From Pseudomonas sp. GM21 (GTDB lineage Bacteria; Pseudomonadota; Gammaproteobacteria; Pseudomonadales; Pseudomonadaceae): 64,000 nucleotides of DNA. Where the stretch lies: positions 1 through 64,000 of the forward strand of contig NZ_AKJS01000138.1 in NCBI RefSeq assembly GCF_000282215.1, read 5' to 3'. The notes under the pieces are model-generated. The model worked only from the letters and a program-made list of their open reading frames with translations. It searched no databases and had not been told where the DNA came from. Position 1 is the stretch's first letter. Each line of letters starts with the position of its first letter. Shown piece by piece: positions 9,246 to 18,098 of this stretch. Position numbers and translations under genes: made by a program.

Positions 9246-9268
9246 TCGCGAACAATTCTCGTTAGTTA
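9246..9268 (+). promoter_or_regulatory. Possible Fur box upstream of fecI-type sigma gene
   Basis: The stretch around GAACAATTCTCGTTAG resembles half of a Fur box, which commonly sits in front of iron-starvation sigma factors. The match is partial and judged by eye. Confidence 0.35.
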
Positions 9269-9292
9269 ACACTTCCCAATCGGTGATGCTGC

Positions 9293-9811
9293 GTGTCGTC
9301 AATCCAAAGCCCCCACAGTGAGCTCGTTGGTGCGTTATATCGCGACCATCGCGGTTGGCTATTGGCTTGGCTGCGACGCAACGTGGCGTGTCCGCAACGT
9401 GCAGAAGACCTGAGTCAGGACACTTTCGTGCGCTTGCTGGGCCGGGATGAACTGAATGAGCCTCGCGAGCCGCGGGCATTCCTGGTGGCAATTGCCAAAG
9501 GCCTGCTGTTCGACTATTTCCGTCGCGCCGCGCTGGAACAGGCTTACCTCGCCGAACTGATGCTGATCCCCGAAGGCGAACAACCGTCGGTCGAGGAGCA
9601 GCAACTGATCCTCGAAGACCTCAAAGCCATCGACCGCCTGCTGGGTCAGCTGTCGAGCAAGGCCCGGGCCGCGTTTCTCTACAACCGACTCGACGGTCTT
9701 GGTCATGCCGAAATTGCCCAGCGACTGGGCGTCTCGGTGCCGCGTGTTCGGCAATACCTGGCCCAGGGGATTCGTCAGTGCTACATCGCGTTGTACGGGG
9801 AGCCGGTATGA
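9293..9811 (+). CDS. FecI-type ECF sigma factor
   Basis: This 172-residue ECF sigma factor has region 2 (YRDHRGWLLAWLRRN through AEDLSQDTFVRLLGR, about 13-52) and region 4 with a helix-turn-helix GHAEIAQRLGVSVPRVRQYL (about 140-160). Proteins of this type direct transcription of a cognate TonB receptor after signalling through FecR. The start is GTG at 9293, with no strong ribosome site seen. It overlaps the FecR gene by 4 bp and lies 1.2 kb upstream of the receptor it probably controls. Confidence 0.88.
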   Translation: MSSIQSPHSELVGALYRDHRGWLLAWLRRNVACPQRAEDLSQDTFVRLLGRDELNEPREPRAFLVAIAKGLLFDYFRRAALEQAYLAELMLIPEGEQPSVEEQQLILEDLKAIDRLLGQLSSKARAAFLYNRLDGLGHAEIAQRLGVSVPRVRQYLAQGIRQCYIALYGEPV

Positions 9812-10779
9812 GCCCGGTCAGTTCCAAACCGGTGTCGGCAAAAGTGCTGGATGCGGCGATTGCCTGGCAATTGTCCCTGGACTCCGGCAATCCGCTGGAG
9901 CGCGAAGCGTTCAGGCAATGGCACGCGGCCCACGAGGAACATGCCCGAGCCTGGCGCCAACTGGGCATGCTCGACCAGCGTTTCAGCGTCGCCAACGGCC
10001 CCGCGCGTACGGCGTTGCTGCAATCGCGTGAAAGCATTCGCCGTCGCGTGCGCAAACTGGGCAGCGGCGTGGCCAGCGTGGTCGCGGTGATCGGGCTGGC
10101 CCTGTTTGCCGGTGAGCGTTATCTGCCTCTCGACTATTGGCTGGCCGACCAGCGCTCCGCCACCGGTGAGCAGCGCACCGTGCGCCTGGCAGACGGTACG
10201 CTGATCAACCTCAATACCCACAGCGCCGTGGACATCCGTTTTGATGAGAAGCAACGGCGGATCATCCTTCAAGAAGGCGAAATCCTCGTCGAGACCGGTC
10301 ACGGTGATGCCCGGCCGTTTATCGTCGAAACCCGCGAAGGCAGCATGCAAGCGCTAGGGACGCTCTTCCTGGTCAAGCGCGAGGAACAAGGCACGCGCCT
10401 GAGCGTGTTGAAGTCCGCGGTGGCGGCGCATCCACAATCCAGCTCCGAGGAGCAGGTTCTGCACGAAGGTCAGCAAGTGTTGATGCACAGCAATGGCCTT
10501 GGGCCGGTTGTCGCCGTCGACCTCGGCGCCGATGCCTGGACCCGCGGCATGCTGGTGGTCGACAACGCTCGCCTGGAAGATCTGGTGCAGGAGCTCGCTC
10601 GTTATCGGCACGGGCATTTAGGCGTAGCGCCGGAGATTGCCGACCTGCGCATTACCGGCAGTTTTCCGCTGCACGACACCGACAAAGCCCTGAGCACCCT
10701 GCTGCCAACCCTGCCGGTGCAGATTGAACAGTACACGCCGTGGTGGGTAACGGTGGCGAAAGCTGATACCAAACCTTAA
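9808..10779 (+). CDS. FecR-family anti-sigma factor / transmembrane sensor
   Basis: The product is about 323 residues. It has an N-terminal DUF4880 segment (LDAAIAWQLSLDSGNPLEREAF), one membrane span near residues 80-105 (SVVAVIGLALFAG), a periplasmic FecR domain (GEQRTVRLADGTLINLNTHS) and a C-terminal domain resembling the STN fold that contacts the receptor. It probably holds the sigma factor inactive until the receptor binds its siderophore. The ATG at 9808 overlaps the sigma gene stop (ATGA). Confidence 0.9.
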   Translation: MSPVSSKPVSAKVLDAAIAWQLSLDSGNPLEREAFRQWHAAHEEHARAWRQLGMLDQRFSVANGPARTALLQSRESIRRRVRKLGSGVASVVAVIGLALFAGERYLPLDYWLADQRSATGEQRTVRLADGTLINLNTHSAVDIRFDEKQRRIILQEGEILVETGHGDARPFIVETREGSMQALGTLFLVKREEQGTRLSVLKSAVAAHPQSSSEEQVLHEGQQVLMHSNGLGPVVAVDLGADAWTRGMLVVDNARLEDLVQELARYRHGHLGVAPEIADLRITGSFPLHDTDKALSTLLPTLPVQIEQYTPWWVTVAKADTKP

Positions 10780-10804
10780 GTCCTGCGGTGTCTGATCTGC
10801 CGCC

Positions 10805-10899
10805 ATCGCGAGCAGGCTCGCTCCCACAGTTTGATCTTAGGTGTACACAGAATTTGAGCCCACTGGAGATCCCCTGTGGGAGCGAGCCTGCTCGCGATG
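10805..10899. repeat. REP pair between fecR and the receptor
   Basis: Arms GCGAGCAGGCTCGCTCCCAC and GTGGGAGCGAGCCTGCTCGC face each other across about 55 bp. The remaining bases up to 11017 are AT-rich and probably hold the sigma-dependent promoter, but no clear consensus could be fixed. Confidence 0.8.
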
Positions 10900-11017
10900 A
10901 GGCCATCAGACTCAATCAACTATCTGAATCTAAATTATTTTCATCCAGCCCTATCACTTTTTGATTCTCGTACGGCACCTAAGCAATTGAGAAATATTTC
11001 CATTCAGGAGCCGCTGC

Positions 11018-13444
11018 ATGCCCCGTTCGCTCTATACCCTGTTGCGCCCCAGCTTGCTGGCTGTCGCCATTGCCTTTTGTACGCCCTTGGCCAGTAGCCA
11101 ACTGATCGCCGCTGAACAGGCATTGAGCGTTCGCGCCTACAACCTGCCGGCCGCACCGTTGGCCAGCACCCTTAACCAGATTGCGAGCCAGGCCGGTCTG
11201 GCGCTGTCGTTGAATCCATCGCTCGCCGCAGGCAAATCCTCGGCACCGGTGAAGGGCCAGTTCGACGCCGCTGGTGCCCTGCGTGAAGCCTTGCGCGGCA
11301 CGGGCCTGCAACTGGAACAGAGCAGCGCCGGCACCTACAGCCTGGTCGCCATTCCCGAGGGCACACTGGCCCTGCCGGAAACCGCCGTCATCGGCGTGGA
11401 CAATGGCGAAACCGCCTGGAGCCCGGTAGAAGGCTACCTGGCCACTCGCACCGCCGCCGGCACCAAGACCGATACAGCGCTGGTGGACGTACCGCGTTCG
11501 ATTTCGGTCGTTACCCGCGACCAGATGGACGATCGCAACGTGCAAAACCTCGATGACGCCGTGCGCTACATGCCCGGTGTCACCGCCAGCAGCTACGGCA
11601 GCGACACCCGCGCCGACTGGCTGCGCGTTCGCGGTTTTGAACCGACCCAGTTCCTCGACGGCCTGCCTCTGCCTAAAGGCGTGTACGCCAATCCGAAACA
11701 GGAAACCTGGAACCTCGACCGCCTGTCCGTACTGCGCGGCCCGGCTTCTTCAGTTTACGGCCAGACCCCGCCGGGGGGCCTGCTGGACATGGTCAGCCGC
11801 CGTCCAACGGCGATAGAGAGCAACGAGATCGACCTGCAATACGGCAGCGACAATTATCGTCAGATCAACTTCGCCAACACCGGCAAGATTGATGACGAAG
11901 GCCAGTTTCTTTACAGCCTCAGCGGCGTAGTGCGCGACGCCGGCACGCAGATCGACCACGTCGACAACAAGCGCTACAACATTGCGCCGAGCCTGACCTG
12001 GAACATCAACCCGGACACCCAGTTCACCTTGCTGACGCAATTCACCCGCGACGATACCGGCATCACCAGCCAGTTCCTGCCGATACAAGGCACTAAAATC
12101 GACATGCCGTTTGGTGATATTTCACATCACAAGAACCTTGGCGATCCGGACTGGGAATATTACGACCGCACCTACTACGCGCTGGGCTATGCGTTCGAAC
12201 ATCGTCTGAACGACGTCTGGCAGTTCAAGCAGAACCTGCGTTATACCAAGACGGACCTGTCGTTCCAGGGCATCACCGTCGGCGCGTATCCGTTCACCCA
12301 GGTTGATGATGCGGGCAACGTTGGCCGCACTACCACCAGCGTCGATGAAGACATCAGTCAGTTCGCCGTGGATAACAACTTCCAGGCCGATTTTGCAACG
12401 GGTGACGTGCGTCACACCGTGCTGGTGGGTCTCGATCACCAGCGCAGCAATACCAACTACCTCTCCATCTTCGGAACCGCACCACCGACCAACGTCAACA
12501 ACCCGATATACGGTTTGCCGATCGAGCGTCCGGACCGTTCCACCGCGTTCTACGATTACGACCAGAAGACCTACCAGACCGGTCTGTACTTGCAGGACCA
12601 GATGGCCCTCGACCATTGGCTTTTCACCCTCGGCGGACGTGAGGACTGGGTGCACACCGGCACCAAGTTCTTCAACAAAGGCGATGCCACCAACACCGAA
12701 CGTGACAAGAACTTCAGTGGCAACGCGGCTATCAGTTACGTGTTTGACTCGGGCTTTGTGCCGTACCTGTCGTACGCCGAGTCCTTCCAGCCCACGACCG
12801 GTGCATCGGCCTCGGCCACCGAATCGTTCAAACCTACCGAAGGCAATCAGTGGGAACTGGGTATCAAGTACCAGCCACCCGGCAGCGACACCCTGCTGAC
12901 TGCCGCAATCTATGACCTGACCCAGAAAAACGTCTCGGTCACCACCAACGTTGGCGGCACATCGATCACCAGCCAGACCGGCGAAGTCAAAGTCAAAGGC
13001 CTGGAACTGGAAGCGGTTTCCGATGTAACTGAAAACCTCAAGCTCGTCGCGGCGTACACCCTGGCCAAATCCGAAGTACAGGATGGCGAGTTCAAGGGCA
13101 ATCGCCTGCAACTGATGCCTAACCAACAGGCGTCGCTGTGGGCTGACTACACCTGGCACAACGGCTTGCTGGACGGCTTCGGCGTCGGTGCCGGCGCTCG
13201 CTACACCGGCAATACCTACGGCGATCAGGCCAACACCGAACTGGGCAAGGCCGATGCCTACACCGTGTTCGATGCGGCCGTGCACTACGACCTCGGTCGT
13301 CTGGACAGCAGCCTGAAAGGCGCGTCCCTGGCCTTGAACGCCACCAACGTGTTCGACAAGGACTACATCTCCACTTGCGACAGTTTCTACTGCTACTACG
13401 GCGACCAGCGCAGCGTCGTCGCCAGTGCAAGCTACAAGTGGTAA
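11018..13444 (+). CDS. TonB-dependent siderophore receptor with STN signalling domain
   Basis: The 808-residue outer-membrane receptor has a signal peptide (LLRPSLLAVAIAFCTPLASS, cleaved before AEQALSVRAYN), an STN signalling domain (about 33-115), a plug (DVPRSISVVTRDQMDDRNVQ) and a beta barrel ending in aromatic W. The plug and the C-terminal strands with a CDSFYCYYGDQR loop resemble FhuA/FiuA/FoxA hydroxamate receptors, so ferrichrome or ferrioxamine is a fair guess for the ligand. The STN domain and upstream sigma/FecR genes indicate cell-surface signalling. CAGGAG precedes the ATG. Confidence 0.92.
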   Translation: MPRSLYTLLRPSLLAVAIAFCTPLASSQLIAAEQALSVRAYNLPAAPLASTLNQIASQAGLALSLNPSLAAGKSSAPVKGQFDAAGALREALRGTGLQLEQSSAGTYSLVAIPEGTLALPETAVIGVDNGETAWSPVEGYLATRTAAGTKTDTALVDVPRSISVVTRDQMDDRNVQNLDDAVRYMPGVTASSYGSDTRADWLRVRGFEPTQFLDGLPLPKGVYANPKQETWNLDRLSVLRGPASSVYGQTPPGGLLDMVSRRPTAIESNEIDLQYGSDNYRQINFANTGKIDDEGQFLYSLSGVVRDAGTQIDHVDNKRYNIAPSLTWNINPDTQFTLLTQFTRDDTGITSQFLPIQGTKIDMPFGDISHHKNLGDPDWEYYDRTYYALGYAFEHRLNDVWQFKQNLRYTKTDLSFQGITVGAYPFTQVDDAGNVGRTTTSVDEDISQFAVDNNFQADFATGDVRHTVLVGLDHQRSNTNYLSIFGTAPPTNVNNPIYGLPIERPDRSTAFYDYDQKTYQTGLYLQDQMALDHWLFTLGGREDWVHTGTKFFNKGDATNTERDKNFSGNAAISYVFDSGFVPYLSYAESFQPTTGASASATESFKPTEGNQWELGIKYQPPGSDTLLTAAIYDLTQKNVSVTTNVGGTSITSQTGEVKVKGLELEAVSDVTENLKLVAAYTLAKSEVQDGEFKGNRLQLMPNQQASLWADYTWHNGLLDGFGVGAGARYTGNTYGDQANTELGKADAYTVFDAAVHYDLGRLDSSLKGASLALNATNVFDKDYISTCDSFYCYYGDQRSVVASASYKW

Positions 13445-13472
13445 TTGTCTGACCGGCATACCCCAACACCAG

Positions 13473-13492
13473 GCCGTCCTCTTCAGGACGGC
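13473..13492 (+). terminator. Hairpin between receptor and PepSY gene
   Basis: GCCGTCCT and AGGACGGC form an 8-bp stem with a CTTC loop followed by only three T. It may be a weak terminator or processing site that lowers expression of the downstream gene. Confidence 0.55.
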
Positions 13493-13516
13493 TTTGGTAT
13501 TTCTGAAGGCCTGGAT

Positions 13517-14647
13517 ATGAAAAGTAAAACAATACGACGCTGGTCCTTTGCCCATACCTGGAGCAGCCTGATTTGCACGGTCTTTTTGTTGATGCTGGCA
13601 GTGACCGGGCTGCCGTTGATCTTCCACCATGAGATCGATCACCTGCTGGGCGATGCCCCCGAATTGAAGCAAATGCCGGCGGACACGCCATTGCTCGATT
13701 TGCAGCAGTTGGTGTTGGCGGCTGAAAAGCATCGCCCCGGTGAGGTCATGCAGTATTTCGGTTTTGACGAAGATGAGCCCAACGGCGCCTTTGCAATCAT
13801 GGCCGCTACTGCCGGTGCCGAGCCGAATTCGTCACATACTTTCATGCTCGACGCCCGCACCGGCGAAGCCCTGGAAATGCCCTCGGCCAACGGCGGTTTC
13901 ATGATGGTCATGCTGCGCCTGCATGTGGACATGTTTGCCGGTCTGCCGGGCAAGTTGTTCCTGGCGTTCATGGGGCTATTGTTTGTGATCGCCATCATTT
14001 CCGGGGCGGTCCTGTATTTGCCGTTCATGCGCCGCCTGAAGTTCGCCACCGTCCGCCAGGACAAATCCACCCGCCTGCGCTGGCTTGATCTGCATAACCT
14101 GATCGGTGTGGTCACGCTGACTTGGGCGCTGGTGGTGGGCGTGACAGGCGTTATCAGCGCCTGCGCCGACCTGCTGATTGCCGCCTGGCGCTACGAGAGC
14201 CTGAACGCGATGGTCGCGCCGTACCGCGACGTGCCACCCCTGACGCAACTCGCGCCGGCGACCCGCCTGTTCGACATCGCCAAGGAAGTTGCGCCGGACA
14301 TGACGCCGGACTTCATCGCCTTCCCCGGTACGCGGTTTTCCAGCGAGCACCATTACGCGGTGTTCATGAAAGGCAACACCCACCTGACTTCGCACCTGCT
14401 GACACCGGTGCTGATCGACGCCAGCACCCTGCAAGTCACCGCCGTGGCGGAACGACCGTGGTACATGGACGTCATGGGCATGTCACAACCCCTGCACTTC
14501 GGTGATTACGGCGGCATGCCGATGCGGATCCTGTGGGCGACCCTCGATGTGCTGACCATCATCGTGCTCGGCAGCGGGGTTTACCTGTGGGTGGTGCGGC
14601 GCAAAGCGGCAAAACCGGTGCTCGAATCCGCCGAGGCTCAAGCATGA
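13517..14647 (+). CDS. PepSY-associated transmembrane protein
   Basis: The protein of about 376 residues belongs to the PepSY_TM family often found next to siderophore receptors and proposed to help reduce or release iron at the inner membrane. The N-terminal span contains VTGLPLIFHHEIDHLLGD. Further spans lie near 150-180 (LFLAFMGLLFVIAIISGAVL), 195-225 and 345-370, with a periplasmic PepSY region between. Histidines at span edges could bind haem, as in ferric-reductase-like relatives; that is inference. The ATG at 13517 has AAGG upstream. It overlaps the next gene by 4 bp. Confidence 0.85.
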   Translation: MKSKTIRRWSFAHTWSSLICTVFLLMLAVTGLPLIFHHEIDHLLGDAPELKQMPADTPLLDLQQLVLAAEKHRPGEVMQYFGFDEDEPNGAFAIMAATAGAEPNSSHTFMLDARTGEALEMPSANGGFMMVMLRLHVDMFAGLPGKLFLAFMGLLFVIAIISGAVLYLPFMRRLKFATVRQDKSTRLRWLDLHNLIGVVTLTWALVVGVTGVISACADLLIAAWRYESLNAMVAPYRDVPPLTQLAPATRLFDIAKEVAPDMTPDFIAFPGTRFSSEHHYAVFMKGNTHLTSHLLTPVLIDASTLQVTAVAERPWYMDVMGMSQPLHFGDYGGMPMRILWATLDVLTIIVLGSGVYLWVVRRKAAKPVLESAEAQA

Positions 14648-14823
14648 AGCCAAGGCAATCGAACTTCTGGAAGGTCTTCGGCACGCCCACGGTTATCGCC
14701 TTGCTCAGCGCCGCCGGGTTATTCGCGGCGCTGCTGGGTGATGGCGTGTGGGACGCCTTGAGCTGGCTTGGCCTGGGCGTTCCCGCCTTCTTCGCTCTGC
14801 GCGGCCTGCTGCAACGCCGCTGA
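14644..14823 (+). CDS. Small inner-membrane protein, 59 residues
   Basis: The product has two hydrophobic segments (TVIALLSAAGLFAALLGDG and LGLGVPAFFALRGLL) and a basic tail. Its ATG overlaps the PepSY gene stop (ATGA), so it is translationally coupled and probably an accessory subunit of that membrane protein. Small proteins of this kind are common in Pseudomonas siderophore receptor operons. Function is unknown. Confidence 0.75.
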   Translation: MKPRQSNFWKVFGTPTVIALLSAAGLFAALLGDGVWDALSWLGLGVPAFFALRGLLQRR

Positions 14824-14827
14824 TCTG

Positions 14828-14930
14828 TGTAGGAGTGAGCCTGCTCGCGATGAGGCCGCCACACTCAACATTCTTGTTGCCTGTTTCACCGCTATCGCCA
14901 GCAAGCCGGTCTCACTCCTACAGGGGTCGA
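14828..14930. repeat. REP pair after iron-uptake operon
   Basis: TGTAGGAGTGAGCCTGCTCG and a mirrored arm (CAGCAAGCCGGTCTCACTCCTACAGG) flank about 50 bp at the end of the operon. No other terminator is visible. Confidence 0.7.
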
Positions 14931-14990
14931 CCTTGAGCTATCGGGTCAACGCGCTATGCTGCCGACACTGCCACCGACCGAGACGCTGCC

Positions 14991-15620
14991 ATGTCCGCCC
15001 CCAGCATGACCCTGTACCACAACGCTCTATCGCCCTTCGTTCGTAAAGTCATGGTGCTGCTGCACGAGACCGGTCAGATCGGCCGCGTGGCGCTGCAAGA
15101 TTGTGTGCTCACACCGGTCAGCCCCGATCAGTCACTCAACGAAGACAACCCGCTGGGCAAAATCCCTGCGCTACGCCTGGCCGACGGCACCGTCATCCAT
15201 GACAGCCGGGTGATCCTCGACTACCTCGATCACCAGCACGTCGGTAACCCGCTGATTCCACGCGACGGTTCGGCGCGCTGGCGGCGCCTGACCCTGGCCT
15301 CCCTGGCCGACGGGATCATGGACGCATCGGTAATGGTTCGTTATGAGATGGTCCTGCGCGATCCGCAGAAGCATTGGGACGAATGGCTGGAAGCCCAGCG
15401 CGACAAGATTCGTCGCGGGTTGGCGTTGCTGGAAAAAGATGCGATTGCCGAGCTGACCAGCCATTTCGATGTCGCGGCGATCAGCGTTGCCTGTGCCCTG
15501 GGTTACATCGATTTGCGCCATCCGGATCTGGCGTGGCGCGAGGCGAATCCGCAGTTGGCGGCGTGGTATTTCGAGGTGAGTCAGCGGCCTTCGATGTTGG
15601 CGACGATGCCCAAGGTTTAG
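14991..15620 (+). CDS. Glutathione S-transferase family protein
   Basis: The 209-residue cytosolic protein has an N-terminal thioredoxin-fold domain with LYHNALSPFVRKVMVLLHE (about 8-26) and the cis-proline block NPLGKIPALRLADG (about 50-63), followed by the all-helical C-terminal domain. The segment SPFVRKV replaces the catalytic Tyr/Ser region of classic GSTs, so the substrate cannot be predicted. It is a single gene, convergent with the protease-like gene 24 bp downstream. Confidence 0.88.
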   Translation: MSAPSMTLYHNALSPFVRKVMVLLHETGQIGRVALQDCVLTPVSPDQSLNEDNPLGKIPALRLADGTVIHDSRVILDYLDHQHVGNPLIPRDGSARWRRLTLASLADGIMDASVMVRYEMVLRDPQKHWDEWLEAQRDKIRRGLALLEKDAIAELTSHFDVAAISVACALGYIDLRHPDLAWREANPQLAAWYFEVSQRPSMLATMPKV

Positions 15621-15644
15621 ATCTGCGCTGGAAACCGCTTGAAT

Positions 15645-16166
15645 TCAGCAGTCGGGTTTGTCGGCGGTAAACCGTCGCGCCGGGTTCACCGCCGCACCGA
15701 ACTCACGCAAAGCCTTGGCGCCGATCAGCAGCGGATAATTGAAGCTGCTGCGGTCGGTCAGGTTGACCTCGACGGTGCGCTTGACATTGCCCAGGCACAG
15801 CTCCAGATCGACTACCGGGCGCTTGGTGGGCGCGACCACATCCGCGTCTTCCTCATCTTCTTCGGAGCGGGTCTTGATCTTGCTGATCCGCGCGACTTTG
15901 TGTTCGTAGACCTTGTTGCTGGCGTCCTTGGTAGCGAGGCGGAAACGCACCCACTCTTCACCGTCACGGGTGAAGGTCTCGATGTCTTTGGCCGACAGCG
16001 ACGCGGTCAGGGCACCGGTGTCCATCTTGGCCTTGAGCACTTCACCGCCGATTTCCGGCAGCGCGATGTATTCGTAACGCCCGTACAGGGTCGGCTCGGC
16101 AGCCATAATTGGCAGGGCCACCAGGGAAAGCAGTGCAAGGATCGATTTCACGTAATGGGCATCCAT
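15645..16166 (-). CDS. Secreted retropepsin-like 'ATP-dependent zinc protease' family protein
   Basis: The product of about 173 residues starts with a signal peptide (VKSILALLSLVALPIMAAE) and carries the retropepsin-like motif KMDTGALTASLSA (about 45-57), with LLIGAKALREFG near the C-terminus. The family (Pfam Zn_protease/RimB-like) is usually linked to RimK-type ATP-grasp ligases, but none is adjacent. The start at 16166 was chosen because it gives a clean signal peptide; the longer in-frame form would run into a REP repeat. Proteolysis is predicted, not shown. Confidence 0.8.
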   Translation of the reverse strand: MDAHYVKSILALLSLVALPIMAAEPTLYGRYEYIALPEIGGEVLKAKMDTGALTASLSAKDIETFTRDGEEWVRFRLATKDASNKVYEHKVARISKIKTRSEEDEEDADVVAPTKRPVVDLELCLGNVKRTVEVNLTDRSSFNYPLLIGAKALREFGAAVNPARRFTADKPDC

Positions 16167-16204
16167 AAGGAGTGGGCAGCGGGATTTTAGACCGTTGTCG
16201 AGTA

Positions 16205-16290
16205 GATCGTTCCCACGCTCTGCGTCCCAGAAGCGGACGCGGACGCGTAGCGTCCATTGAGGCGTTCCCACGCAGAGCGTGGGAACGATC
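16205..16290. repeat. Large REP-type palindrome (GATCGTTCCC family)
   Basis: The outer arms GATCGTTCCCACGCTCTGCG and their mirror GCAGAGCGTGGGAACGATC enclose an inner GGACGC/GCGTCC hairpin. Relatives lie at 22849-22959, 48219-48249, 52481-52587 and at the left edge of the window. Confidence 0.85.
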
Positions 16291-16398
16291 GTGTCACAAG
16301 GTTAACGCCTCAAAGGTGAAACATTCGTCACCCCCGATTTGGCCTGTCGCCCCAAGCTGCTTATCATGGCGCGCCCAAAATGATTCCAAGAGTTACTT

Positions 16399-17286
16399 AT
16401 GCGCCGCCTGCTCACCGGCTGTTTCGTTGTCCTGCTGCTGTTGCTCAATACCCTGGTCCTGATCGGGCCGCTGATGGTGTTTGCCCTGCTCAAACTGGTG
16501 CTGCCCGGTCGCTTTCGCGACTACGCCTCATGGGCGGTGATGTGGATCGCCGAGACCTGGGCGGAGATCGACAAGCTGATCTTCCGGTGGTGCATTCCGA
16601 CCCGGTGGGACATCCGTGGCGGCGATGGCCTGCGTGTCGATACGTCGTATCTGGTGATCAGCAATCATCAGTCCTGGGTCGATATCCCCGCCTTGATCCA
16701 GGCCCTGAATCGGCGCACACCGTTCTTCAAGTTCTTCCTCAAGAAAGAGCTGATCTGGGTGCCGTTCCTGGGGCTGGCATGGTGGGCACTGGATTACCCG
16801 TTCATGAAGCGCTACACCAAGGCCTTCCTGGCCAAACATCCAGAGCTGGCCGGCAAGGATCTGGAGATCACCAAAGCGGCGTGCGAGTTGTACAAGCGCC
16901 AGCCCGTGACGGTGGTCAACTACCTGGAAGGCACACGCTATACCGCCGCGAAAAGCGCCCGACAACAATCACCCTTCACTCACCTGCTTCGGCCCAAGGC
17001 CGGCGGTGTGGCGTTCGTGCTGGCGGCGATGGGCGAACAGCTGGACGCCGTGCTCGATGTGACGGTGGTGTATCCGCAGCCGACGATTCCGGGGTTCTGG
17101 GATTTGATCAGCGGCAACGTGCCTAAAGTCATCATCGACATCAAAACCCGCGAACTCGACTCCGAGCTGTGGCAAGGCGATTACGAAAACGATCCGCTGT
17201 TTCGCGAAAAAATCCAGAACTGGGTCAACCAGCTATGGATCGAGAAGGACCAGCGCATCGACACGTTGCGCGCCGAGCGCCGTTGA
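16399..17286 (+). CDS. PlsC-type 1-acyl-glycerol-phosphate acyltransferase (YihG-like)
   Basis: The 295-residue membrane-bound acyltransferase has an N-terminal hydrophobic anchor (GCFVVLLLLLNTLVLIGPL), the catalytic NHQSWVD (HX4D) motif near residues 91-97 and the substrate-binding YLEGTR block near 174-179. It lacks secretion signals beyond the anchor and so acts on phospholipid or a related lipid at the inner membrane. The family includes E. coli YihG and YihG-like lysophosphatidate acyltransferases. The acyl acceptor is unknown. It is monocistronic and starts at ATG 16399. Confidence 0.87.
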   Translation: MRRLLTGCFVVLLLLLNTLVLIGPLMVFALLKLVLPGRFRDYASWAVMWIAETWAEIDKLIFRWCIPTRWDIRGGDGLRVDTSYLVISNHQSWVDIPALIQALNRRTPFFKFFLKKELIWVPFLGLAWWALDYPFMKRYTKAFLAKHPELAGKDLEITKAACELYKRQPVTVVNYLEGTRYTAAKSARQQSPFTHLLRPKAGGVAFVLAAMGEQLDAVLDVTVVYPQPTIPGFWDLISGNVPKVIIDIKTRELDSELWQGDYENDPLFREKIQNWVNQLWIEKDQRIDTLRAERR

Positions 17287-17422
17287 ATTGACCGCCGGTG
17301 CCGGCACCCCGGAAAACCGCGTGTAAGTGCGGTGTCATGCACCTTTCCGACATTCATATTACCGCTCCTTATACCCCCTTCCTCCACAACTTCATTCAGT
17401 TATAAAAAAATGCCATATAAAA

Positions 17423-17438
17423 CTGTCACATCTGACAG
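17423..17438. promoter_or_regulatory. lux-box-like palindrome upstream of first DUF3757 gene
   Basis: CTGTCACATCTGACAG has the CT-N12-AG form of LuxR-family binding sites and is one mismatch from a perfect palindrome. It lies exactly 58 bp before the ATG at 17497 and just after an ATATAAAA tract. The same arrangement recurs at 19306-19321. Confidence 0.55.
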
Positions 17439-17496
17439 TGGCTGTCTTTTCCAGCTACAGCGAACATGAGCTGAAATAGCATATGGAGAGCAGATC

Positions 17497-17973
17497 ATGA
17501 AAAGGATATTCGTTGTAGGGGCATTAGTTTTGGCTGCATTAGCGAACAATTCTTATGCGGCAACATGCCCCGAAGTCTCGGAAATCATCCAATCCCCGAT
17601 GTCTGGCGGCGGGTTCTCATACCAAGCGCCATTCCCAACAGGAACACTCATCAATTGGACGGGTGGTGATAAGTGGACTGGCGAGGGAGATATCAAAACT
17701 CTCGCCTTCACATCGGTACGTATCCAGCCAGAGACCATAGATAGAGTCGACCCCAAAAAAACCAAACAGTGGGCCGTTATCTGTCGCTATGAAGGGCAAG
17801 GGAAAGGAAATGAGGAGGCCAATGCAACGATGGTGCTCAAACCTGGCAGGCGGATAGAAGCCGACTCCGATAATTGGAAGACGCCTGCACTAGATGCCAG
17901 TGGCGAAGCCACCGCACCAGTCGGAACACTTGATTGCACATCGGAAGAACCAAACGGGTGCAAGTTCAAATGA
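17497..17973 (+). CDS. Small secreted DUF3757-like protein (paralogue 1)
   Basis: The 158-residue product has a signal peptide (KRIFVVGALVLAALANNSYA, cleaved before ATCPEV) and four cysteines in the mature part: TCPEV at the N-terminus, ICRYEG in the middle, LDCTSE and a terminal CKFK. The ends TCP... and ...C(K/A)FK and the central CRYEG are shared with the gene at 19380. It fits the uncharacterised DUF3757 family of secreted proteins, probably periplasmic or extracellular and disulfide-bonded. The longest of the three paralogues, it has an additional insert rich in Gly and Thr. Function is unknown. Confidence 0.75.
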   Translation: MKRIFVVGALVLAALANNSYAATCPEVSEIIQSPMSGGGFSYQAPFPTGTLINWTGGDKWTGEGDIKTLAFTSVRIQPETIDRVDPKKTKQWAVICRYEGQGKGNEEANATMVLKPGRRIEADSDNWKTPALDASGEATAPVGTLDCTSEEPNGCKFK

Positions 17974-18098
17974 GTTTTATTGCGGGCAAAATTAAATGCA
18001 GGACGTTTTCGTCAACCCAATCGGGTTAAATCCTAATGGCTAACTCGCCCCTGACTCGTCAGACCTGAAAGTAATCAACACACAAGGAAGTACGCCGA

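Noticed and set aside
18040..18060. A third lux-box before the middle DUF3757 gene
   Set aside because: The CTGAC-TC-GTCAG element there lacks the CT-N12-AG pattern and the 58-bp spacing, so it was not called a copy of the other two boxes.
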